Assembly: GCF_018403665.1 (NCBI RefSeq)
Contig: NZ_BOVJ01000042.1
Span: forward strand, 1-64,000
DNA from: Paenibacillus cisolokensis
GTDB lineage: Bacteria > Bacillota > Bacilli > Paenibacillales > Paenibacillaceae
Direction: 5' to 3'
DNA: 64,000 nt
The notes beneath the pieces are model-generated. The model saw only the letters and a list, made by a program, of their open reading frames with translations. It ran no database searches and was not told where the DNA came from. A program made the translations under genes and the position numbers. Positions 37,098 through 45,722 of this stretch are shown here, piece after piece (the stretch's first letter is position 1; each line of letters starts with the position of its first letter).

Positions 37098-38675
37098 TTA
37101 CCCTTCTCCATTGCCTTTGGGCGGATGAGGCTGCTGTCCGGGGGCCTGCCGATATTGGTTCCATTCCCCGGTCAAGTGAGGACGGGTATTCATCTTCCAA
37201 CGCGGAGCGCGCCAGAGCACGTCTTTCAGATCGTTGCGTTTCAGAGGAGCCAATGGCGACATGTAGGGAACTCCAAACGAACGAAGCGTGAGAAGATGAT
37301 ACAAAATGACAATCACCCCGAGGATCAAGCCGAGCAATCCCAGGAAGCCCGCAAGGAACATCATCGGGTAGCGAAGGAGGCGCATAGCAATGCCGACAGT
37401 GAAGCGGGGAGCCATAAACGAAGCAACCCCCGTCACCGCCACGGCCAGTACCATTGGAGAGGAAGCGATACCGGCCGCAATCGCCGCTTGACCGATCACA
37501 AGCGCCCCGACAATACTGACGGCCTGCCCGATTTGCTTCGGAAGTCTGGCTCCGGCTTCGCGCAGCGCTTCAAATACGGTTTCCATGATCAAGGCCTCTA
37601 TAAGCGCAGGAAACGGCACCTGTTCCCGTGACTTCGCCATCGTTAATAACAGGGCGGTCGGTAGCATTTCCTGATGGAACGTAACAGCGGCGACATAGAA
37701 CGAAGGGCCCAATAAAGAGATGAAAAGAAAAATGTAGCGAAGCCAGCGAATGGCAGAACCGACAAAGTATCGCTCGGAATAATCATCCGGCGATTGCAGC
37801 AGGGAAACGATGGTCACCGGAGCGATCAGCGCACTGGGGGTTCCGTCGACCAACACGACGACATGCCCTTCCAGCAAATACGCGCTTGCCACATCCGGAC
37901 GTTCCGTCGACAGAAGTTGAGGGAAAGGGGAATAAGGGTTGTCTTCAATCAATTCCTCGACAGCTGCGCTTCCTAATATACCGTCGACCTCAATCCGCTG
38001 TAATCGGCTCGTCACTTCCTGAATGAGACCGGGATCCGCTATTCCCTCGATATAAGCGATGGCAATGGGGGTTCTGGAATAGATCCCGATATTCATCGGC
38101 TTGATTTTCAGATTCGGACTTCTTAATTTCCGCCGCAGCATTGAAGTATTGATCCGCAGCGTCTCGACGAACCCTTCCCTTGGGCCCCTTAATACCGATT
38201 CGGATATCGGTTCTTCAATTCCGCGTTTTTCAAACTTCGATAAAGCGAACGCCAATCCCTGATTTTGTCCGTCCATAAGCAGGACAGGATTTCCGCCGGA
38301 TACTTCCGCGATAATGTCCGCTACGGTTCGGACGTCTTTTATGGAAGAGACGGCAACCTTTTTGCGAATATTCGGCAGTGTGTGCTCCGCATCGATATTC
38401 TGCTGAAGCGGTGCCAGCACATGCTGGTCGGCCTCCTCGAGATTGGTAAGACCATCGATGTATGCAAGTAAGGCTTTTGTCTGTTCGCCGATCAAAAACT
38501 GATGGAGAATGACATCGGAGCAATCCGCATAGACGGTCTGCAGGAGTTTCAGATTTTCGTTCAGATCTTCAGAAAGATGGATCTCAGTTTGCGGATCTTT
38601 GCCCGGGGCGGCAATTGACGGTTTTTGCCGATCGGAATGCAGCAGCCGGTTCAATCGTTTCTTCATGTTGCCCAT
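37098..38675 (-). CDS. GerAA-type germinant receptor subunit
   Basis: Intact 525-residue GerA family protein. I chose the ATG at 38675 (MGNMKKRLNRLLH), 7 bases after AGGGGG; upstream in-frame starts lack a site. The large N-terminal cytosolic domain holds VRGPREGFVETLRINTSMLRRKL, EDNPYSPFPQLLSTERPD and VVLVDGTPSALIAPVT. A membrane domain of about five helices follows, then a short basic tail (PLKRNDLKD). First gene of the minus-strand ger operon. The equivalent gene in the second operon is at 45723. Confidence 0.92.
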   Translation of the reverse strand: MGNMKKRLNRLLHSDRQKPSIAAPGKDPQTEIHLSEDLNENLKLLQTVYADCSDVILHQFLIGEQTKALLAYIDGLTNLEEADQHVLAPLQQNIDAEHTLPNIRKKVAVSSIKDVRTVADIIAEVSGGNPVLLMDGQNQGLAFALSKFEKRGIEEPISESVLRGPREGFVETLRINTSMLRRKLRSPNLKIKPMNIGIYSRTPIAIAYIEGIADPGLIQEVTSRLQRIEVDGILGSAAVEELIEDNPYSPFPQLLSTERPDVASAYLLEGHVVVLVDGTPSALIAPVTIVSLLQSPDDYSERYFVGSAIRWLRYIFLFISLLGPSFYVAAVTFHQEMLPTALLLTMAKSREQVPFPALIEALIMETVFEALREAGARLPKQIGQAVSIVGALVIGQAAIAAGIASSPMVLAVAVTGVASFMAPRFTVGIAMRLLRYPMMFLAGFLGLLGLILGVIVILYHLLTLRSFGVPYMSPLAPLKRNDLKDVLWRAPRWKMNTRPHLTGEWNQYRQAPGQQPHPPKGNGEG

Positions 38676-38863
38676 CGCGATCCCCCTGTCAAAAATAACA
38701 AGACCGAAAAGCCCCGTTTTCATCCGTTTCCTATTATGGGTTATAAATGCACCCAATATGCAAAATTTTGGCGTTGGCGGGCGGGGCGGCTGGGAGACTT
38801 GTGGCGAAAGCCTGTTTCCAGGAAAGAGGAGGGTTTTTGACTTATAAATCATAAGAAAAATTT

Positions 38864-38921
38864 AATATGAGTAATATACACAAATTTAAGTTACCTTATT
38901 GCGTTTAATATAACTCATATT
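38864..38921. repeat. Inverted repeat in the ppdK promoter region
   Basis: AATATGAGTAATAT (38864-38877) and ATATAACTCATATT (38908-38921) form a 14-bp dyad with one mismatch and 30 bases between the arms. The right arm sits in the promoter spacer. It is a good operator candidate for the ppdK or ger transcription unit. Confidence 0.6.
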
Positions 38922-38928
38922 TTATAAT
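38899..38928 (+). promoter_or_regulatory. Sigma-A promoter for the small four-Cys gene and ppdK
   Basis: TTGCGT (38899-38904) and a perfect TATAAT (38923-38928), 18-base spacer. Transcription would start near 38935, about 34 bases before the ATG at 38969. Confidence 0.6.
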
Positions 38929-38968
38929 TATGACATACTAATTCGAAGCGATTCGAGAGGGGGTTACC

Positions 38969-39136
38969 ATGTCTGACCGCGTCGGTTCAAACAACGAACT
39001 GGGAGTCGTCATTTGCCGGGTATGCAATGATGTCCTTTATACCTTGCCTACGAATGGCTATAAAAAATTTTACAGCGTTTGCACCAAACCGGAATGTTCC
39101 GGACAATTCAAAAAAGGAGAGGTCACTTCAACATGA
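38969..39136 (+). CDS. 55-residue four-cysteine protein translationally coupled to ppdK
   Basis: Unrecognised small protein with GAGAGGGGG before its ATG. Its last four bases ATGA contain the start codon of ppdK, so translation is coupled. Cysteines are spaced C16-x2-C19 and C38-x4-C43 (ICRVCNDVLYTL; SVCTKPECSG), a zinc-ribbon-like arrangement; the rest is polar and slightly basic near the C terminus. It could be a zinc-binding regulator or chaperone acting on PPDK, or a leader peptide setting ppdK translation. No PPDK regulatory kinase (YqfL/PDRP type) is nearby. The frame is supported by the promoter, ribosome binding site and overlap, not by homology. Confidence 0.65.
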   Translation: MSDRVGSNNELGVVICRVCNDVLYTLPTNGYKKFYSVCTKPECSGQFKKGEVTST

Positions 39137-41802
39137 CGGAAAAATGGGTTTATTCCTTTGCCGAAGGAAATGCGAATATGAAACCGCTATTGGGGGGGAA
39201 AGGCGCGAATTTGGCGGAAATGACGCGGGTCGGGCTCCCTGTGCCGCAAGGATTCACCATTACGACCGAAGCGTGCCGCGCTTTCTTCAAGTCCGGCAAG
39301 CGCATGATGCAAGAGCTGAAACCGCAACTGCTGCACGCCCTTGAGCGGCTTGAAGCCGCGAAAGGACAAAAATTCGGCGACGGGTCCAATCCGCTTCTCG
39401 TATCCGTCCGGTCGGGCTCCGTCACTTCGATGCCGGGAATGATGGACACGATCCTGAATCTCGGTTTAAACGACAATACGGTGGCCGGATTGGCGAAGCT
39501 AACCCGGAACGAACGATTCGCTTACGATTGCTATCGCCGGTTGATCCAGATGTTCGGCAATGTGGTATTCGGAATTGAGGCGATTCATTTCGAACAACTG
39601 CTGCTGCGCTTGAAACATTCGCTTGGCGTCAAGCAAGATCAGGAAGTGGCGGCCGAGGGCTGGCGGCAATTGATCGACGATTACAAATTGTGCGTCAAGC
39701 GCCACGCGGGAAGAGATTTTCCGCAGGATGCGCACGAGCAGCTTGAGCTGGCCGTGGAGGCAGTCTTTAAGTCGTGGAACAATCAGCGGGCACAAATTTA
39801 CCGCAAAATCAACCGGATTCCCGATTCGCAAGGCACAGCCGTCAATGTGCAGAGCATGGTATTCGGCAATATGGGGGACGATTGCGGAACGGGCGTCGTA
39901 TTTACGCGCAACCCTTCCACGGGCGAAAATGCTTTGTTCGGCGAATATCTCGTCAATGCGCAAGGCGAAGATGTCGTGGCAGGGGTGAGAACGCCGCAAC
40001 CGATCGACAGATTGAAATCCGACATGCCGGACATCTATGACCAGCTGGCGCGTGTCTGCAAGCAATTGGAGCATCATTACAAAGATATGCAGGATATCGA
40101 GTTTACCGTGGAAAGAGGAAAGCTCTATGTACTTCAAACGCGAAACGGCAAACGTACCGCCCAGGCGGCATTGAAAATTGCGGTCGACCTGGTGGCCGAA
40201 GGCGTCACGGACAAATATGAAGCTTTGCAAAAAATCGAGGTTTCCCATCTCGACCAGCTGCTTCACCGGGGCTTGGACGAATCGAAAGTGACGGAAGTAT
40301 TGGCCGTCGGGCTGCCCGCCTCTCCTGGCGCTGCGATCGGTGTCGCGGTATTTGATGCGGATACCGCGGCGGAGTGGAAGAAAGCAGGGAAGCGGGTCAT
40401 TCTGGTGCGTCCGGAAACGACGCCCGAAGATATTCATGGCGTGCTCGCTGCGGAAGGCGTGCTGACAAGCCGCGGAGGGATGACCAGCCATGCGGCCGTG
40501 GTGGCGCGCGGTATGGGGAAACCTTGCGTTTGCGGCTGCGAGAGCATCCGTATCGATCCGCAGAACAAGCATATGCTGGCGGATGGCATCACCATCGCTG
40601 AAGGAGACTGGATTACGTTGGACGGGGTCACCGGAAGGGTTATACGGGGGGCCATTCCGCTTCAGGAAGCCAAGGTGACGGATGAGCTTGTCCGGATGCT
40701 GCAGTGGGCCGATGAAGTGCGAACGTTGCGCGTCTACGCGAATGCCGACAACCCCGAAGATGCCAGAACGGCGCGCGCATTCGGAGCGGAAGGAATCGGA
40801 CTTTGCCGGACGGAGCATATGTTCTTCGCACCGTCCCGTCTCGCCGTCATGCAGAAGATGATTATGGCGGATTCGCCGGAAGAACGCAAGAAGGCATTGG
40901 ATCAATTGCTGCCTATGCAGCAGGCCGATTTCGAAGGAATCTTCGAAGCGATGGACGGCTTGCCGGTTACGATCCGGCTGCTGGACCCGCCTTTGCATGA
41001 ATTTTTGCCTCAATTGGACGAACTGCAGCACAAGCTTCAGCAGGCGGATTCGGACGCGGAAAGACAGCAATGGAAGCACATGATCCGCAAGGTTCAATCG
41101 CTGCACGAATTCAACCCGATGCTCGGACACCGGGGATGCCGATTGGGAATTGTTTATCCGGAAATTTACGACATGCAGATCGAGGCCATATTCAAAGCTG
41201 CGGTCGCCTGCATGGACAGAGGAATCGCCGTGCTGCCGGAAATTATGATTCCGCTGGTTGGCGATGCGAGCGAATTGAAAATGTTGCGGGAGCTGGTCGA
41301 TCAAGTGGCGGATCAGGTGCTGGGAGCGGACCACAGGCGCGATTGCAAGTATAAGGTCGGCACGATGATCGAGGTGCCGCGCGCCGCGTTGACCGCCGAC
41401 CGCATTGCGGCCCATGCGGACTTCTTCTCGTTCGGCACCAACGATCTGACGCAAATGACGTTCGGATACAGCCGGGACGATGCGGAAGGGAAGTTTCTGT
41501 CCCATTATTTGGACAAAAAGCTTCTGCCCCATAATCCGTTCCAGGTGCTCGATGCCGAAGGCGTCGGCCAACTGATCGAACTGGCCGTCCAGAAAGGGCG
41601 GTCGCTCAAGCCGGCGCTGAAAACGGGCATATGCGGGGAGCATGGGGGAGACAAGGACTCCATCGCTTTTTGCCACCAGACCGGACTGGACTATGTCAGC
41701 TGTTCGCCGTTCCGGATTCCGACGGCGAGAATCGCTGCCGCCCAGGCGGCCATCATGCAGAAGCGTCAGGCCGGGAAGCCGGAAGAAGCGGCAGCGGTTT
41801 GA
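39133..41802 (+). CDS. ppdK: Pyruvate, phosphate dikinase
   Basis: Intact 889-residue enzyme interconverting pyruvate, ATP and Pi with PEP, AMP and PPi. The N-terminal ATP-grasp domain has LLGGKGANLAEMTRVGLPVP, and the swivelling domain carries phospho-acceptor His453 in GGMTSHAAVVARGMGKPCV. The C-terminal PEP-utilising barrel has GIGLCRTEHMFF, MLGHRGCRLGI, FFSFGTNDLTQMTFGYSRDD and the catalytic Cys in TGICGEHGGD. The ATG at 39133 overlaps the preceding small gene; an AAAAGGAG site lies 11 bases upstream. It allows gluconeogenic PEP formation. ccpN, a repressor of gluconeogenic genes, follows directly. Confidence 0.95.
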   Translation: MTEKWVYSFAEGNANMKPLLGGKGANLAEMTRVGLPVPQGFTITTEACRAFFKSGKRMMQELKPQLLHALERLEAAKGQKFGDGSNPLLVSVRSGSVTSMPGMMDTILNLGLNDNTVAGLAKLTRNERFAYDCYRRLIQMFGNVVFGIEAIHFEQLLLRLKHSLGVKQDQEVAAEGWRQLIDDYKLCVKRHAGRDFPQDAHEQLELAVEAVFKSWNNQRAQIYRKINRIPDSQGTAVNVQSMVFGNMGDDCGTGVVFTRNPSTGENALFGEYLVNAQGEDVVAGVRTPQPIDRLKSDMPDIYDQLARVCKQLEHHYKDMQDIEFTVERGKLYVLQTRNGKRTAQAALKIAVDLVAEGVTDKYEALQKIEVSHLDQLLHRGLDESKVTEVLAVGLPASPGAAIGVAVFDADTAAEWKKAGKRVILVRPETTPEDIHGVLAAEGVLTSRGGMTSHAAVVARGMGKPCVCGCESIRIDPQNKHMLADGITIAEGDWITLDGVTGRVIRGAIPLQEAKVTDELVRMLQWADEVRTLRVYANADNPEDARTARAFGAEGIGLCRTEHMFFAPSRLAVMQKMIMADSPEERKKALDQLLPMQQADFEGIFEAMDGLPVTIRLLDPPLHEFLPQLDELQHKLQQADSDAERQQWKHMIRKVQSLHEFNPMLGHRGCRLGIVYPEIYDMQIEAIFKAAVACMDRGIAVLPEIMIPLVGDASELKMLRELVDQVADQVLGADHRRDCKYKVGTMIEVPRAALTADRIAAHADFFSFGTNDLTQMTFGYSRDDAEGKFLSHYLDKKLLPHNPFQVLDAEGVGQLIELAVQKGRSLKPALKTGICGEHGGDKDSIAFCHQTGLDYVSCSPFRIPTARIAAAQAAIMQKRQAGKPEEAAAV

Positions 41803-41859
41803 TCCTTCTGTCAGATCGGTTACAATGGTGGGAGATATACGATTTTGCAGGGGGGAACC

Positions 41860-42507
41860 ATGATCGAACTATCATCCCGCCAATTGGAAATTTTGGAACT
41901 GGTACGGAAGCATGCTCCGATTACAGGGGAACAAATAGCCGAGCTTCTTGGCGTAACCCGGCCTTCTATCCGTTCCGATCTGTCGCTCCTTACCATGCTC
42001 GGCTATATTGACGCGAAACCGAAAGTCGGTTACTTTGTCGGCAACCGTACGGCGAAAGAAACTTCGGACGTGGCGCAGATCACGCAGCGGCTCGTAAAGG
42101 AAGTGATGAGCATCCCGGTCGTGCTTCGGGAAACGGCTACCGTGAACGATGCTGTCGCCACCCTGTTTCTTCATAATGTAGGGAGCCTGATCGTAGCGGA
42201 TGCGTCAGGCGCGCTGGCAGGCGTCATATCGAGGAAAGATCTGCTCAAATTGACGCTTGGCAACGCGCAGGCTCCTTCCGTTTTGCTGGGCATGGTCATG
42301 ACCCGTTACCCCAATATTATAACGGTCACGCCTGAAGACACCGTCCATGAAGCGCTGCGGAAAATGATCGAGCACGAAGTTGACGGTTTGCCGGTCGTAC
42401 AGCCGCTCGACCGGGCAGATGGGGGGAGCGGCGCGGAGGCGGTGGGCCGAATTACGAAAACGACCATTGCCAGGCTTCTGTTCGACATGACCGCGCATCT
42501 GCAGTGA
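41860..42507 (+). CDS. ccpN: CcpN-like repressor (HTH plus two CBS domains)
   Basis: Intact 215-residue regulator. Residues 1-60 form a winged helix-turn-helix (IAELLGVTRPSIRSDLSLLTMLGYI), and residues about 75-210 hold two CBS domains that bind adenine nucleotides (VGSLIVADASGALAGVISRKDLL; EVDGLPVV). This is the CcpN/YqzB architecture. In B. subtilis CcpN represses gapB and pckA under glycolytic conditions and is encoded next to a PPDK regulatory protein gene. Here it lies 57 bases after ppdK, so control of ppdK and possibly the gap gene at 33405 is likely. The ATG at 41860 follows GGGGGG. Confidence 0.85.
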   Translation: MIELSSRQLEILELVRKHAPITGEQIAELLGVTRPSIRSDLSLLTMLGYIDAKPKVGYFVGNRTAKETSDVAQITQRLVKEVMSIPVVLRETATVNDAVATLFLHNVGSLIVADASGALAGVISRKDLLKLTLGNAQAPSVLLGMVMTRYPNIITVTPEDTVHEALRKMIEHEVDGLPVVQPLDRADGGSGAEAVGRITKTTIARLLFDMTAHLQ

Positions 42508-42530
42508 AAATCGGATTGCTGAAAAAGATG

Positions 42531-42577
42531 CAATAGCGAAAGCGCCTTGTTCGTTGCGCTTTCGCTATTGCCTTTTT
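42531..42577 (+). terminator. Rho-independent terminator after ccpN
   Basis: Perfect 15-bp stem CAATAGCGAAAGCGC (42531-42545) with GCGCTTTCGCTATTG (42556-42570), 10-base loop, then CCTTTTT. It separates the ppdK-ccpN unit from the convergent DUF1835 gene. Confidence 0.92.
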
Positions 42578-42590
42578 GGTGAATTTCGGG

Positions 42591-43610
42591 CTAGACCTCG
42601 TCCGCCCCCGGCATCACGATCGTCTCTCCCGCGTCGTCCCAGCGCCATATCCGTTCCTTGCCTTGAAGACGAACGCCGCCCAGCCAGCAATCGATGCCGT
42701 TTAGAGCCACCCGGTCTTCTTCGCCGTCCAGGACGCGGCGTCCGGCCTCCGTCAGCACGACGCGGGAGTTGCGGAATTCGGGCGAGGGGGCGGAGTCGGC
42801 GCAACCGGGCATGGCGTCGCCGGCGTCTTCGATGCGAATCAAGGGATGCGGACCGGACGCCATCTGCTCCAGAATATGCCAATATTGAATATCCCCCATG
42901 CCGAACCAATGAAGCCGCTCTCCCGTTTGCCGGAACAACGCCAAAGGCTGTTGCAGGCCGCGGCGCACCTCTTCCAGCGTCGTTGTTTCCACGATGCCGA
43001 GTCCGTTGCGGAGGGAAGGAAAGCGGGACAAATGGAAGCGAAACGCCTCGCGAACGAAGGGCAGCGCGGCCACGTCCCCCTGAAGCAATCGAACGAGATG
43101 GCGCGGATCGGGCGAGGCGTAGGCTTCCCAGCATGCCCGGCCAAGCTCCAGCTCCCGCCGCCCGACCGGATGCCACGTACCGGACAGCGTTTTCAGCTGT
43201 TCGACAGTCAATTGGCCGAGCCCCCGGAAAGATTCGACCCCGGGAAAAGAACCGATGCATAGCAAATTCAGTGTTGTCCGGCCCGGCGATTGCCTTGAAA
43301 ACCAGTGCAGCAAATAGCATAGCATCGTCTGGTCAAACAGGTCGTGTTCGAACCAAAGCACGATTTCGTCGTAGTCTCGGAAACGGCTGAGCCGCTGTTC
43401 CTGCGATCGGCAGCCCTCGATATACTCCTCGCGCGGAATCCGCAGCGCGTTCTCCAGGTAATCGGCGCGGAGCGCCCGGCCAGACGGCTCGGACAGATCG
43501 GGAAAGACCGGTCCTTCCGAATAAATTTCCCGCCAGACGAGTATGTCGCCGCGAACGGCGCCTTGCTTCAGCTTGGCCGCCACCGTATCGCCGTTGACAA
43601 TATGCAGCAT
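42591..43610 (-). CDS. DUF1835 domain-containing protein
   Basis: Intact 339-residue soluble protein. It begins MLHIVNGDTVAAKLKQGAV, followed by ILVWREIYSEGPV and IVLWFEHDLFDQTMLCYLL, the usual DUF1835 pattern, which resembles a nucleotide-binding alpha/beta fold. The C-terminal half (RCAW/ARCWEAYASPDP then a DUF3658-like helical part) is typical of Paenibacillaceae members. AGGAGGAAG precedes the ATG. Function is unknown; some relatives sit beside sigma factors or GTP-sensing genes, but nothing here supports a specific role. Confidence 0.75.
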   Translation of the reverse strand: MLHIVNGDTVAAKLKQGAVRGDILVWREIYSEGPVFPDLSEPSGRALRADYLENALRIPREEYIEGCRSQEQRLSRFRDYDEIVLWFEHDLFDQTMLCYLLHWFSRQSPGRTTLNLLCIGSFPGVESFRGLGQLTVEQLKTLSGTWHPVGRRELELGRACWEAYASPDPRHLVRLLQGDVAALPFVREAFRFHLSRFPSLRNGLGIVETTTLEEVRRGLQQPLALFRQTGERLHWFGMGDIQYWHILEQMASGPHPLIRIEDAGDAMPGCADSAPSPEFRNSRVVLTEAGRRVLDGEEDRVALNGIDCWLGGVRLQGKERIWRWDDAGETIVMPGADEV

Positions 43611-43740
43611 CCGTTCTTCCTCCTTTCCTTCCTATTTTATAACAATCGGAGGTGTTTGGCGCGGATAGATTTCCATAGATGCAATGGAGGCTTTTGATGT
43701 ATACTGGTCGTATCTCACTGACTCGAAAAGGGGGATTTTT

Positions 43741-44163
43741 ATGGCGTACGAACTCAAAACGAAAGAAACGGATCATTCGGTCGTCGAGTTTATCGAAAAT
43801 GTCGAGAACCCGAAAAAACGCGAGGACGCATACCGGTTGCTGGATATTTTTACGGAAACGACCGGCTATGAGGCGAAGATGTGGGGACCGAGTATTATCG
43901 GATTCGGTTCCTACCATTATAAATACAAAACCGGTCACGAAGGCGATGCGCCTCTCGTCGGCTTTTCACCTCGAAAAGCAAAAATAAGTTTGTATTTGAT
44001 GCTGGATGAATCGGTGAGAGAAGAATTGTTGCCCAAACTCGGAAAACATACGTCCGGCAAAGCTTGCGTATACATCAATAAATTAGAAGATATCGATATC
44101 GAGGTTTTGAAAGCGTTAATCAACCAATCGATCAAATTTTTGAAAGAAACGTATCCCGACTGA
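43741..44163 (+). CDS. DUF1801 domain-containing protein
   Basis: Intact 140-residue cytoplasmic protein of the DUF1801/YdhG-like fold, with SVVEFIENVENPKKREDAYRL, the TGYEAKMWGPSIIGFGSYHY core and ISLYLM. The ATG at 43741 lies 5 bases after AAAGGGGGA. Relatives are common single-gene units of unknown activity in soil Firmicutes. It is only distantly similar to the DUF1801 protein at 13787, so the two are not recent duplicates. Confidence 0.75.
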   Translation: MAYELKTKETDHSVVEFIENVENPKKREDAYRLLDIFTETTGYEAKMWGPSIIGFGSYHYKYKTGHEGDAPLVGFSPRKAKISLYLMLDESVREELLPKLGKHTSGKACVYINKLEDIDIEVLKALINQSIKFLKETYPD

Positions 44164-44281
44164 ATCTGTCCCGTCCCCATATGCCATGCAAAGCCGGAAA
44201 CCGCAATATTGCGGTTTTTCTTTTAAACCGGAAACATATACTCCTAGTACACAAGCAGAACTAATTGCGCGCAAGGGGGGG

Positions 44282-45138
44282 ATGAGTTTGGATCAAAAGA
44301 TAGCGGTCATCGTGATCCACGGAATAGGCCGGCAGAAGGAAAACTTCGCCGATCCGTTCACCCGGTTGCTGCTGGAGCAATACGCAAAAGAGACGGGCGA
44401 GAAGCATCCCGAACAGCATTTGGCCATCGAACCGGTCTACTGGGCGAAGGTGCTGGAAGAAAGGGAAGAAGCTTTGAAACGAAATATCGTTCGTTCCTAT
44501 CAATTGCGTTATCAATGGCTGAGACATTTCGTCATTCATTATCTGGCCGATGCGGTCGCTTATCAACCGCTAGGGACGAACGATCAAACCTATCAGGCCA
44601 TTCATGAAACGATCAGCGCCGCCTTGCATCGATTGTCGGAGGTGGCGGGAGCGAATGCGCCGCTTTGTGTCGTGTCGTACAGTCTGGGCGCCGTCATTGC
44701 GAGCAACTATTTTACGATTTGCAAAACGCGAACGGCTGGAAGCCCGTTATCTTCAATCCGGACTCGGCATTGGAACGGGGAGACACGCTGTTGCTGTTTT
44801 ACTCCTGCGGCACGACGCTGCCGTTATGGAGCTTGCGCTATCTTGATTTCGACAAGCCGATCCGCGTACCGAGCCGCCCCATGCGCGAGCTGTCCCCGGA
44901 TATCGAAGGAGAATGGATTAATTTCTATGACAAGGACGATATTCTCGCTTATCCTCTCCGCGGCGTACATCCGGCCTATGCGGATGCGGTTCGGGAGGAT
45001 ATCGAAGTTCATGTGGGAAACTGGATAACCGGTTGGAATCCGTTTAGCCACAGCGGGTATTTCGCCAGCGACCGGGTCGTCGGGCGCATGGCCGAAGGAT
45101 TGGCCAAAGCTTGGCGGCAAACGAATCGGCTGGCCTGA
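44282..45138 (+). CDS. Alpha/beta-hydrolase-like protein, one frameshift
   Basis: Restored to 285 residues by adding a T at about 44714 (four T should be five, giving ASNYFYDLQNANGWKPVIFN). The N-terminal strand reads IAVIVIHGIGRQKENFADPF, the oxyanion-type HGxG loop. The nucleophile elbow is VVSYSLGAVIAS, a GxSxG variant with Ser in place of the first Gly. A plausible late His is in IEVHVGNWITGWNPFSHSGYF. No signal peptide. The ATG at 44282 follows a run of seven G. Relatives are annotated as lipase- or esterase-like, but substrate is unknown. Confidence 0.7.
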
Positions 45139-45722
45139 GGGCCTTCCGTCAAATCGTCGCCCGTCCGTTGGCCCGCACCGTCATCTGTCTAATCGCCTCC
45201 GGTCCGTTGCGCGCCCCGCCTTCAGCGCCCCCTTCTCGCGGCAGATTGCTTTGGCAGATTGCTTTAGCGAAAAAATGATGCAAAAATACAGGAATTTTGG
45301 ATTTAATAGGTAATAATGGAACAAAATCCTGCGAAAATGCAGTAATTTTTTGTGATTTTCGTTTGTCTGGCTTGAACGGGTTCAAAAACTGTATAATCGC
45401 AGGAATTTTCACATTTTGGTTATTTTACCCCCGGAAAAATTGCACTTTTACAGCTTTGTTCGTTATTGGGTTTCATCTTCCGGATACCAGCCGCCGCGGA
45501 GCCGGAGTAAAGCAAGCCATTTCGGGACTGATGGCGGTTCGCAGCGGGGTTGGAGCGAGCAAATAAGGCCCTGGAGCTTCGCAATTCGTCTTATAAAGCA
45601 GCATTTTACACAATTCGCGATCCGGACAGCCGGCGTTCGGTCCGCCCCCCTCAATTCGGTATAAAAAAAAGTATTATGGGGGGAAATTAATACTGTCGAT
45701 GGAAAAACCGGAGGTTCGGACG
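45139..45722. other. Long intergenic region with degenerate short repeats
   Basis: No convincing gene in 580 bases. It holds a tandem 13-bp duplication GCAGATTGCTTTG/GCAGATTGCTTTA (45241-45266) and three dispersed copies of a short AT-rich unit resembling CAGGAATTTT at 45289-45298, 45340-45349 and 45400-45409, each preceded by an A-rich stretch. The upstream boundary is the hydrolase stop, the downstream one the second ger operon. A sporulation (sigma-G) promoter is expected near the end, but I cannot place it reliably. Confidence 0.5.

Noticed and set aside
39499-41676. A very long open frame (over 700 codons) on the minus strand opposite ppdK
   Set aside because: It is the GC-rich antisense shadow of a strongly conserved enzyme gene. 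It has no ribosome binding site and its translation resembles no protein family, with Arg/His-rich composition typical of antisense frames.
45241-45410. CRISPR-like repeat array
   Set aside because: The units are about 10 bases, irregularly spaced and imperfect, with no uniform spacers and no cas genes in the window.
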